Positions 1-5,726 of a DNA stretch of 8,110 nucleotides are shown one piece after another. Position 1 is the stretch's first letter, and each line of letters starts with the position of its first letter. The notes beneath the pieces were generated by a model. The model saw nothing but the letters and a program-made list of their open reading frames with translations. It made no database searches and was not told where the DNA came from. Source of the stretch: JBFXEO01 sp050180015 (GTDB taxonomy: Bacteria; Bacteroidota; Bacteroidia; Bacteroidales; Tenuifilaceae); NCBI GenBank assembly GCA_050180015.1, contig JBFXEO010000136.1:1-8110 (forward strand), written 5' to 3'. A program made the translations under genes and the position numbers.

Positions 1-60
1 CTGGGACCATTTGAAATCAACGCTTTTGCAACATACTGCAGGCAACGTAGCGAATTGTAA
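1..60 (+). CDS. Possible 3' tail of a gene entering from the left edge (very weak)
   Basis: Read from base 1, the plus strand stays open for 19 codons and stops at TAA (58-60), ending in residues CRQRSEL. Another plus frame is also open to about base 66, so an open stretch of this length is expected by chance and I recognise no family. If real, it would be the C-terminal end of a gene convergent with the repressor gene that ends at 103. I see nothing else in bases 1-102: no clear terminator hairpin and no RNA gene. The sequence to the left of the window would settle it. Confidence 0.15.
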   Translation: MGPFEINAFATYCRQRSEL

Positions 61-102
61 AAATTGACGAATAATTGATTTACGGAAACATTTAGCCTTA
101 CT

Positions 103-522
103 TCACCGGCCCTTTTTCTGGGGGTATTCCTGATCGGGCTCTGCCGCCATACCATACGTGGATTGCGAAAGTTTTTTCTCCAACATCTCTATCTGAAACT
201 GTAATTTTCCTATTTCTCGGTTCAACTCCCTGATTTCCTTTTCTTTTTCGGCAATAATATCCCTGGAAACATCATCGCCACTACCAGGCAAATCACCTAT
301 CAACATTTCCCCTGTTCCCAGCAAGAACCAGACAGGATTAATATCTCTATAGAAAGAGAATAATCTCATTACATTCTCTTCGGACAAACCATTGTTTTGA
401 CTTAAAACGCCATTACTTATACCCGTGTTCTTATAGAAATCTTTTTTGGTAATTCCTTTTGAATCAAGGTATTGAGAAATTCTTTTTTTAAAAACTGAAA
501 TATCTCTATTTATTTTTTGCAT
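103..522 (-). CDS. XRE/CI-like helix-turn-helix repressor with coiled-coil tail
   Basis: A 139-residue DNA-binding protein. Residues about 8-60 form a lambda-repressor-like helix-turn-helix domain (helices around ITKKDFYKNTGISNGVLSQ). Residues 61-74 carry the NPVWFLLGTGEML signature often seen right after this domain in phage-repressor-like proteins of Bacteroidetes. Residues about 88-119 are charged with heptad-spaced I and L, a likely coiled coil for dimerisation. There is no S24 LexA/CI peptidase domain, so SOS-type self-cleavage is not expected. The ATG at 522 is the only sensible start; it has no Shine-Dalgarno sequence, as usual for Bacteroidetes. It is divergent from the small HTH gene at 582. 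Their shared spacer holds an inverted repeat that could be its operator, so it probably represses that gene, itself, or both. The family is seen; the regulatory role is inferred. It may be a prophage or mobile-element remnant, but no other phage gene is visible. Confidence 0.82.
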   Translation of the reverse strand: MQKINRDISVFKKRISQYLDSKGITKKDFYKNTGISNGVLSQNNGLSEENVMRLFSFYRDINPVWFLLGTGEMLIGDLPGSGDDVSRDIIAEKEKEIRELNREIGKLQFQIEMLEKKLSQSTYGMAAEPDQEYPQKKGR

Positions 523-547
523 AATTGATATTTCTTATTTATATTTG
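516..547 (+). promoter_or_regulatory. Bacteroidetes-type promoter for the small HTH gene
   Basis: TTTG at 516-519 and TATATTTG at 540-547 match the Bacteroidetes -33 (TTTG) and -7 (TAnnTTTG) elements with a 20-bp spacer, the preferred distance. Transcription would start near 552-555, giving a leader of about 28 nt to the ATG at 582. The -33 element lies at the start of the divergent repressor gene. Confidence 0.6.
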
Positions 548-567
548 TTTAAGAGTTTGAAACAAAT
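543..567. repeat. Inverted repeat, candidate repressor operator
   Basis: ATTTGTTT (543-550) and AAACAAAT (560-567) are perfect inverted arms of 8 bp around a 9-bp centre. Each arm overlaps the -7 element of one of the two opposed promoters. A dimer bound here would cover both start sites. The arms are partly explained by the promoter motifs themselves, so operator function is inferred. Confidence 0.45.
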
Positions 568-595
568 TTAATTTAAAAAGGATGACAAAAACAAA
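563..595 (-). promoter_or_regulatory. Bacteroidetes-type promoter for the repressor gene
   Basis: On the minus strand, TTTG (plus-strand CAAA, 592-595) and TAAATTTG (plus-strand CAAATTTA, 563-570) are separated by 21 bp. Transcription would start near 555-558 and run left into the repressor gene, with a leader of about 34 nt. The -33 element lies inside the first codons of the opposite gene. In A+T-rich DNA such matches can arise by chance, so this is less certain than its partner. Confidence 0.45.
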
Positions 596-815
596 TAAAA
601 AAGCAAAACCTCCATTTTGCGGTTACTTTCAAATCATAGGCAGAGCATGTGGGTGCTCTCCGCAGTATGCAAGCATGGTAATTAATGGCAGGCTTGGGAA
701 ATACCAAAACCGCAACAGCGGCCTAGTAAAAAAAATTCGTGCAAAAGCCAAAGAAATTGACGCTATTCTGCTCCAAAGCTGTACACCTGAGCATGGTACT
801 ACAAAGGAAGAATAA
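582..815 (+). CDS. Small Cro-like helix-turn-helix protein
   Basis: A 77-residue basic protein. Residues about 15-40 (FQIIGRACGCSPQYASMVIN) fit a helix-turn-helix: a GCS turn followed by the recognition helix PQYASMVINGRLG, similar to small DNA-binding proteins paired with repressors in Bacteroidetes. Residues 41-66 are Lys/Arg-rich and helical (GLVKKIRAKAKEIDAILL); the last ten residues are polar. I do not recognise a named family. The ATG at 582 follows a promoter at a proper distance; AAGG directly abuts the start codon, too close to act as a normal ribosome-binding site. It is divergent from the repressor gene, in the position of a Cro or antirepressor in phage switches. It could equally be a small orphan regulator. 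No partner gene follows for about 240 nt. Confidence 0.68.
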   Translation: MTKTNKKAKPPFCGYFQIIGRACGCSPQYASMVINGRLGKYQNRNSGLVKKIRAKAKEIDAILLQSCTPEHGTTKEE

Positions 816-823
816 AAGAATAG

Positions 824-870
824 AGGCCACCGTGTAAGCTATCCGATTGACCCTCCCCGCCAGGTGGCTT
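824..870 (+). repeat. Long-loop inverted repeat and AGCTATC direct repeat after the small HTH gene
   Basis: Bases 824-831 (AGGCCACC) can pair with 863-870 (GGTGGCTT), with one G-U pair, around a 31-nt loop. No T-run follows, so it is not a normal terminator. AGCTATC also occurs directly repeated at 837-843 and 872-878, 35 bp apart. This could be RNA structure downstream of the HTH gene or chance; no function is assigned. Confidence 0.25.
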
Positions 871-920
871 GAGCTATCTGGCCGATAATGTCAAGCATAA
901 TACATCTACATATTTTGATA

Positions 921-936
921 TGGGTACTTATACCCA
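921..936. promoter_or_regulatory. 16-bp palindrome TGGGTA-N4-TACCCA, candidate regulator site
   Basis: TGGGTA (921-926) and TACCCA (931-936) are perfect 6-bp arms around CTTA. The half-site recurs as TGGGTA at 967-972 and GGGTA at 990-994, where an AGGGT/ACCCT inverted pair (989-993, 1000-1004) is also found. All lie upstream of the receiver/chemoreceptor genes, so a dimeric regulator binding site is plausible. As RNA, the palindrome would also fold into a short hairpin. I cannot name the regulator. Confidence 0.4.
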
Positions 937-960
937 CCTGCATGGTGGAAAAAACACCAT
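934..960 (+). repeat. Competing small hairpins in the leader region
   Basis: CCACC (934-938) pairs with GGTGG (944-948) around a 5-nt loop, and ATGGTG (942-947) pairs with CACCAT (955-960) around an A-rich loop. The two stems share bases and cannot form together, and the first also shares bases with the palindrome at 921-936. Mutually exclusive stems can mark an attenuator, but no T-run or leader peptide supports that here. The rest of 816-1052 shows no gene and no strong promoter. Confidence 0.3.
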
Positions 961-1052
961 CTCAAATGGGTAAAACATGAACAGAGAAAGGGTATTTAAA
1001 CCCTAAAATACGCTACCGTAGAGATTTACATTTGCTAAATAATTACAGAGAG

Positions 1053-1448
1053 ATGAGCACTATTAAAATTGCAATAGTTGACGATAACGAAGAATTCCGA
1101 AAAGCCGTTCGGTATTTTCTGGAAAAGGTTCCGGATTTCGCCATTGTTGGAGAGGCAGGAAACGGGTATGAATTTATAAAACTGGCACAGGATGCGTTCA
1201 TTGATGTAGCCCTGGTTGATATAAGAATGCCCGAAATGGATGGCATTGCCGCTACCAGCCATGTAACAAGAGTTTATTACCCCCATTTAAAAGTTATAGC
1301 CGTATCGATGCTTAATGACTTTGAAAACCTAAGGGCAATGCTCGAAGCAGGTGCTATGGGGTATATAAATAAGGAGAACATATTCCTTGATATGGAACAA
1401 GCTATCAGAACGGTAACAAGCAATAAATATTACTACGGACTATTATAA
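1053..1448 (+). CDS. Stand-alone receiver-domain response regulator (NarL/FixJ-type receiver, no output domain)
   Basis: A 131-residue CheY-like fold covering the whole protein. Visible residues: acidic pair D10/D11, phospho-acceptor D56 in VALVDIRMPEMDG, switch residue S85 (AVSML) and K107 (YINKEN), so it should be phosphorylatable. The sequence resembles NarL/FixJ receivers, but it stops at YYYGLL, where such proteins normally begin the linker to a LuxR-type helix-turn-helix. No remnant of that domain follows before the next gene, 17 nt downstream. ATG at 1053, preceded by AGAGAG, is preferred over the in-frame TTG at 1032, which adds seven residues unlike the family. Being co-directional with a chemoreceptor suggests a CheY-like role, signalling by protein contact rather than DNA binding. 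The kinase is not in the window. Confidence 0.88.
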   Translation: MSTIKIAIVDDNEEFRKAVRYFLEKVPDFAIVGEAGNGYEFIKLAQDAFIDVALVDIRMPEMDGIAATSHVTRVYYPHLKVIAVSMLNDFENLRAMLEAGAMGYINKENIFLDMEQAIRTVTSNKYYYGLL

Positions 1449-1465
1449 ACTTAACTATTAAAGCT

Positions 1466-3336
1466 ATGAAATGGACAGATTTAAAGTTATCAAAAAAACT
1501 CCAATTGGGCTTTGGCGCAGTGTTGCTGCTCTCGCTAACTATTGGGGTACTGAGTTTCATTGGGTTTCAGAACCTAAAATCTCAATCTAAAGATCGAAAT
1601 GCTATTGCTGAAATTCTCGCAGAATTTTTTTATGTACAGCTAAATGTTCGTACCTACTTAAATAACGATAACATTCAATCTGAAAAGGAAAGTTACACCT
1701 ACCTGGAAAAGTCGATTACCGATATGCAGCGATTGAAAGAAAACTTTTCAGACGCTGAGAAAAAGAATTTAGCGCAACAAGCAGTCGATAATATAACGGC
1801 GTACAAGAAAGGTGTCGATAGTATCTCTTTCCTCAAGAGCAATAGGATTGAAGCCATAAAGAAAATGGAGAATGCAGAAGCAGCCACATTATCCCTATTC
1901 AGAAATATGAATGCCAACACGCAAAGTAGAGCCCACATAAACTTTTTCGAAAATAGCGTATATGCCCAAAAGGCATTAAGGACTACATCCAATGAAGACA
2001 TTAACCTGTGGCAGCAAAAATTCTCCCAGGCAAGCAACACCATAAAACGTGAATATCCTGATACATTTGATGCCAGTATCGATAATTATACAAGCGCAAT
2101 GGAATCGTGTATAACCGCCATTCAAGAATTAAAAAGTGTAGAAGCGGGCCTGGTGGCATCGGGAAAAAATGTTACGGACATTGCGACTAACCTATATACT
2201 GCGTTGGATGCTGAACAAAATAGTGCCTTCAGGTCTTCAATTATTGGCATGGTTATTATAATTATTTCCGCATTGGTGCTGGGGATATTTGTGGCCATAG
2301 CAATTTCAAAATCAATAACCCAAATAATTGAAAAAGCAGCCGGAGTTCTTGAAAGGATAGCCACCGGCGATTTAACGGTAGAAGTTAACAAGAGTGAATT
2401 AGATAGAGGTGACGAGCTGGGCCAGATATCAAATTTGATGAATTCGATGATTATTCAGCTCCGAAACGTTGCATCGTCGGTTATTGTTGGAACCGAGAAT
2501 ATTGCCAAGGCTGCCGATCAACTCAGCGCAACATCGCAGCAACTCTCACAGGGCTCCAACGAACAAGCCTCATCGGCCGAAGAGGTATCCAGCTCGATGG
2601 AACAAATGGTATCGAATATTCAGCAAAACTCTGATAACTCACAGCAAACCGAAAAAATATCGTTGCAGGCACAGTCGGGGATGAACGAAATTGTAGATAT
2701 TGCAAAAAATGCCTTTGATGCTAACAAGGTAATTGCCGATAAAATTAAAATCATCAACGATATAGCCTTTCAAACCAACATACTAGCCCTTAATGCGGCC
2801 GTTGAAGCGGCCAGGGCGGTGAGCATGGCAGGGGGTTTGCCGTTGTTGCCGCTGAAGTAAGAAAACTGGCAGAACGGAGTAAAACCGCCGCTGACGAAAT
2901 TGTATCGCTGGCACAAAGGAGCTACGAGCTGGCGGAAGGTGCTGGCTCCAAGATTTTCAAAATAATTCCCGATATTGAAAAAACTACCAAGCTGGTTCAG
3001 GAAATTGCGGCTGCCAGCCTCGAACAGAATAGCGGTGCCGATCAAATAAACAACGCTATTCAGCAGCTAAACCAAGTTATTCAGCAAAATGCAGCATCAA
3101 GTGAAGAGATGGCCTCCAGTGCCGAGGAGCTAAGCAGCCAATCGGAGCAGCTGCACCAAACCATCAGCTTCTTCAAGGTTGATAGCAGAACATCATCGTC
3201 GTGGAAAGAGGCCGAGAAAACAAAGAAAAAATCAGAAACAGCCAAACCTAAAGTAGCTTCAACTTTAACCCATCATCCTAAGGGAGGAATTAACCTTAAG
3301 CTGGACAAAGACGACTCTTCTTTCGAAAACTTCTAG
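1466..3336 (+). pseudogene. Methyl-accepting chemotaxis protein, broken by a -1 frameshift at the signalling tip
   Basis: A transmembrane chemoreceptor. Membrane segments lie at residues about 14-34 and 258-281. Between them is a helical extracytoplasmic sensor of about 220 residues, longer than a simple four-helix bundle and perhaps of the HBM type. A HAMP domain follows (about 282-335, DELGQISNLMNSM), then the coiled-coil signalling domain. The frame is intact to NILALNAAVEAARA (residue 451), then ends at a stop at 2858-2860 after 13 unrelated residues (464 in all). From 2818 another frame continues perfectly: GEHGRGFAVVAAEVRKLAERS, the second methylation helix (SSEEMASSAEEL), a Lys-rich linker, and the stop at 3334-3336. 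One base is missing around 2816-2819 (GGGCGG); with it the protein has 623 residues. The last five residues, SFENF, fit the x-[HFYW]-x-x-[HFYW] tether for CheR/CheB. No Shine-Dalgarno is seen at ATG 1466. Either a recent mutation or a sequencing error; lack of further decay favours one of these over an old pseudogene. Confidence 0.9.
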
Positions 3337-3350
3337 AATAAAACCCCATA

Positions 3351-3385
3351 CGAAAAGGTTGCTGCTAAATGCAGCAACCTTTTCG
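3351..3385. terminator. Bidirectional intrinsic terminator between convergent units
   Basis: A perfect 15-bp stem: CGAAAAGGTTGCTGC (3351-3365) with GCAGCAACCTTTTCG (3371-3385) around the loop TAAAT. The G+C-rich core is flanked by A4 on one side and T4 on the other, so it reads as hairpin plus U-run on both strands. It lies 14 nt after the chemoreceptor stop and about 50 nt beyond the hndA stop, so it can end both units. Confidence 0.85.
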
Positions 3386-3402
3386 CTTAACCAACCTAAA
3401 CA

Positions 3403-3422
3403 AATACCTAAAAATAGGTATT
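3403..3422. repeat. A+T-rich hairpin after hndA, possible auxiliary terminator
   Basis: AATACCTA (3403-3410) and TAGGTATT (3415-3422) form a perfect 8-bp stem around AAAA. It lies 12 nt beyond the hndA stop on the minus strand and before the strong terminator. The stem is weak and its flanking U-run is short. It may help 3'-end formation or protect the hydrogenase mRNA end. Confidence 0.4.
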
Positions 3423-3434
3423 GTACTCTAAATA

Positions 3435-3920
3435 CTAGTCCTCGTATTCTTTAATGATGTCCTTAACGCCATCGGGCGAAACGCGTCCGTAAACCTTCTC
3501 ACCAACCAGCACTACTGGTGCAAGCCCACATGCCCCAACACAGCGTAAGCAACTTAACGAGAATTTACCATCGGGGGTGGTTTCTCCAACCTTAACGTCG
3601 AGTACACGCTTGAACTCATCTAGCACCTTCTCTGCGCCACGAACGTAGCAAGCAGTGCCAGTACAAACGCTAATGGGGTGTTTACCCTTTGGAGTCATGG
3701 TGAAGAACGAGTAGAAAGCTACCACGCCGTAAACCTTTGCAACCGAAATATTCAAATTTGCAGCCACAACCTCCTGGACTTCCGCAGGGAGGTACCCAAA
3801 GGTTTCCTGGGTTTTATGTAAAACGTTAATCAGCTCGCCTGGGTCGTTGTTGAACGACTTGCAGATACCCTGAATCTTTTTAATCTGCTCCGGCTTAAGC
3901 TCAACCTTTATGTGTGACAT
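3435..3920 (-). CDS. hndA: NAD(P)-linked [FeFe]-hydrogenase, NuoE-like [2Fe-2S] subunit (HndA/HydC)
   Basis: A 161-residue small electron-transfer subunit of a cytoplasmic multisubunit [FeFe]-hydrogenase, homologous to complex I NuoE. An N-terminal helical part (to about residue 75, with KTQETFGYLPAEVQEVVA and VYGVVAFYSFFTMTPKG) is followed by a thioredoxin-like [2Fe-2S] fold. The ligand set is complete: C86-x4-C91 (CTGTAC) and C127-x3-C131 (CVGACGLAP); an extra C124 sits three residues before C127. Length is usual for the family. ATG at 3920 is chosen because CCTCCC (minus-strand GGGAGG, 3929-3934) is an ideal ribosome-binding site 8 nt before it. A longer in-frame start, TTG at 3938, would place that site inside the gene. 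It starts 18 nt after the hndD stop and is last in the operon, whereas the subunit normally comes first in hnd/hyd operons. It is likely to sit beside HndC and relay electrons to or from its FMN. Confidence 0.95.
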   Translation of the reverse strand: MSHIKVELKPEQIKKIQGICKSFNNDPGELINVLHKTQETFGYLPAEVQEVVAANLNISVAKVYGVVAFYSFFTMTPKGKHPISVCTGTACYVRGAEKVLDEFKRVLDVKVGETTPDGKFSLSCLRCVGACGLAPVVLVGEKVYGRVSPDGVKDIIKEYED

Positions 3921-3928
3921 TGATTTAT

Positions 3929-3934
3929 CCTCCC
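3929..3934 (-). promoter_or_regulatory. Strong Shine-Dalgarno that fixes the hndA start
   Basis: Minus-strand GGGAGG, 8 nt before ATG 3920. The same operon has AGGGGTGA before hndD (5718-5725) and AGGAGGT before hndC (7528-7534), while hndB and the genes on the left of the window have none. It rules out the TTG start at 3938. Confidence 0.8.
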
Positions 3935-3938
3935 TCAA

Positions 3939-5714
3939 TTAAATGAATATGTCCTTATTACCCTTTTTAAAGTAGTGAGTGTGAAGTAGGTGATGAGCCT
4001 TTTCGCTCATTGGTTTGCCCAAGAACTCTTCGTACAGCTGCTTGACATACGGGTTCTCATGCGATTTCCTGATAGCCTTGCCTGCATCCTCACGGTATAT
4101 TGCTGCCATACGGGCCTTAATTATCGAAGAATCGCCATGGTGCAACGGTTGTCCACCACCGCCAATACATCCACCGGGGCAAGCCATGATTTCAATTGCA
4201 TGGTAGTTTGCTTTACCTGCGCGAACATCGTCAAGCAGTTTACGTGCATTCCCTAAACCGTGCGCAATTCCAATGCTAATTGGTAATCCATTGAAGTCAA
4301 TGGTTGCAGAGCGGATGCCTTCCATTCCGCGAAGTTCAGTAAAATCAATTTTTGAAAGTGTTTTACCGGTCTGCACCTCGTACGCTGTACGAACAGCAGC
4401 TTCAATTACACCACCAGTTGCACCAAAAATAACCCCGGCACCGGTTGATTCTCCCAATGGCCTATCAAAATCTTCATCAGGTAAATCGGTAAAGTTGATA
4501 TTGAACTGCTTAATCATGTGTGCAAGCTCACGGGTTGATATAGAGTAATCAACATCCGGATTACCGTTCTGTTTAAACTCATCGCGCTGGCACTCATACT
4601 TCTTAGCCAAACAAGGCATAATTGAAACAACTACTAAATCCTCCCGCTTCTTGCCTAGTTTCTCGGCAAAATACGATTTAGCAATTGCACCAAACATTTG
4701 CTGAGGCGACTTAGCGCTTGATGGAACATCAAGCATGTCGTTATAGTTGTTCTCAAAGAAGTTGACCCAACCGGGACAGCAACTTGTAAGAATTGGAAGT
4801 TTAACGTTTTTATCACCATTTAAATGACGGGTTAAACGATCGAGTAACTCGGTTCCTTCTTCCATAATGGTTAGGTCAGCCGCAAAATCGGTATCGAATA
4901 CATAATCGAAACCTATTTGACGTAAAGCTGCAGCCATTTTACCGGTAACCAGGGTGCCCGGCTCCAATCCAAACTCTTCCCCCAGCGCTGCGCGAACTGC
5001 AGGAGCAGTTTGAACAAGTACGGTCTTGGAAGGATCGGATAATGCACGAATAACTTTTGCGGTATGATCCACCTCGGTTAAAGCGCCGGTAGGACAAACA
5101 GCTACGCACTGTCCACAGTACGTACAGGGCGATTTTTCCAAATCCTGCTCAAATGCAGGAGCAACCACTGCCATAAAACCACGGTTTACAGCACTTAAAG
5201 CACCAACCGTTTGTACCTGGTTGCACATGGTTTCGCAACGACGACACATGATACATTTGTCAACATCGCGGATAATTGAAGGGGAGAAGTCCTTTTTGTA
5301 GGTGGACATTGCGGCATATTCCTGTCCAGGAATTTCGCGAATACCTAGACGCACTGCCATATCCTGCAAATCGCAACGGCCACTCTTTGGGCAGGTCAAG
5401 CAATCCTTTGGGTGATCGGATAGTATTAATTCCATGACCGTACGACGGGCATTGATAACACGTGTTGTATGTGTTTTAACCACCATTCCCTCCATACAGT
5501 TTGTAGAACAGCTGGGAGCAAGGTTCCGACGACCTCCTACTTCAACCACACAAATTCTGCACCCTGCAGGTTTATTCTCTACGCCTAAATCGTGAAGATC
5601 CATGTAGCAAAGAACAGGAATATCAATTCCTAAACTTTTGGCTGCTTTGTAAATAGTTGTACCCTTGGGGACTTCTACTTGTCTATTATCTATTGTAAGT
5701 TTTACTGTTTCCAT
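3939..5714 (-). CDS. hndD: [FeFe]-hydrogenase catalytic subunit (HndD/HydA, group A3-like)
   Basis: The 591-residue subunit that reduces protons or oxidises H2 at the H-cluster. Modules in order: plant-type [2Fe-2S] ferredoxin domain (C36, C52, C55, C69); His-Cys [4Fe-4S] site (H101, C105, C108, C114); two [4Fe-4S] ferredoxin motifs (C154/157/160 with C207; C197/200/203 with C164); then the catalytic domain. All H-cluster signatures are present: L1 TSCCPGW (310-316; C312 proton relay, C313 ligand), L2 MPCLAKK (366-372; C368 ligand), L3 ACPGGCIGGGGQP (511-523; C512 and C516 ligands). E286, E289 and S333 align with the proton path of clostridial CpI (my alignment by eye). Residues from about 530 form the small-subunit domain. 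Length matches HndD; there is no extra C-terminal [2Fe-2S] domain as in Thermotoga HydA. L2 has Leu where CpI has Thr. ATG 5714 follows AGGGGTGA, 12 nt after the hndC stop. Bifurcation is inferred from its partners. Confidence 0.97.
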   Translation of the reverse strand: METVKLTIDNRQVEVPKGTTIYKAAKSLGIDIPVLCYMDLHDLGVENKPAGCRICVVEVGGRRNLAPSCSTNCMEGMVVKTHTTRVINARRTVMELILSDHPKDCLTCPKSGRCDLQDMAVRLGIREIPGQEYAAMSTYKKDFSPSIIRDVDKCIMCRRCETMCNQVQTVGALSAVNRGFMAVVAPAFEQDLEKSPCTYCGQCVAVCPTGALTEVDHTAKVIRALSDPSKTVLVQTAPAVRAALGEEFGLEPGTLVTGKMAAALRQIGFDYVFDTDFAADLTIMEEGTELLDRLTRHLNGDKNVKLPILTSCCPGWVNFFENNYNDMLDVPSSAKSPQQMFGAIAKSYFAEKLGKKREDLVVVSIMPCLAKKYECQRDEFKQNGNPDVDYSISTRELAHMIKQFNINFTDLPDEDFDRPLGESTGAGVIFGATGGVIEAAVRTAYEVQTGKTLSKIDFTELRGMEGIRSATIDFNGLPISIGIAHGLGNARKLLDDVRAGKANYHAIEIMACPGGCIGGGGQPLHHGDSSIIKARMAAIYREDAGKAIRKSHENPYVKQLYEEFLGKPMSEKAHHLLHTHYFKKGNKDIFI

Positions 5715-5726
5715 CTCTCACCCCTA

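Noticed and set aside
103..1031. A complete prophage or mobile element around the HTH pair
   Set aside because: No integrase, attachment repeats, transposase or structural phage gene is visible; only the regulator pair supports the idea.
1027..1034. TACATTTG as the promoter of the receiver gene
   Set aside because: It matches TAnnTTTG but has no TTTG about 20 bp upstream and leaves a leader of only about 12 nt; a chance match is likely.
1032..1052. Upstream TTG start for the response regulator
   Set aside because: It adds seven residues (LNNYRE) that do not fit the receiver family. ATG 1053 begins exactly at the usual first strand.
2800..2840. Programmed -1 frameshifting to express the full chemoreceptor
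   Set aside because: No slippery heptamer (X XXY YYZ) lies at the shift point and I see no downstream pseudoknot. Such regulation is not known for this family, and a simple missing base explains the pattern.
3921..3938. TTG start for hndA at 3938
   Set aside because: The ideal Shine-Dalgarno GGGAGG would then be inside the gene, and it is spaced correctly for ATG 3920.
3990..4548. Plus-strand open frames opposite hndD (and similar ones opposite hndC, hndB and the chemoreceptor)
   Set aside because: They are antisense shadows of well-supported genes, with no recognisable domains, no promoters and improbable compositions.
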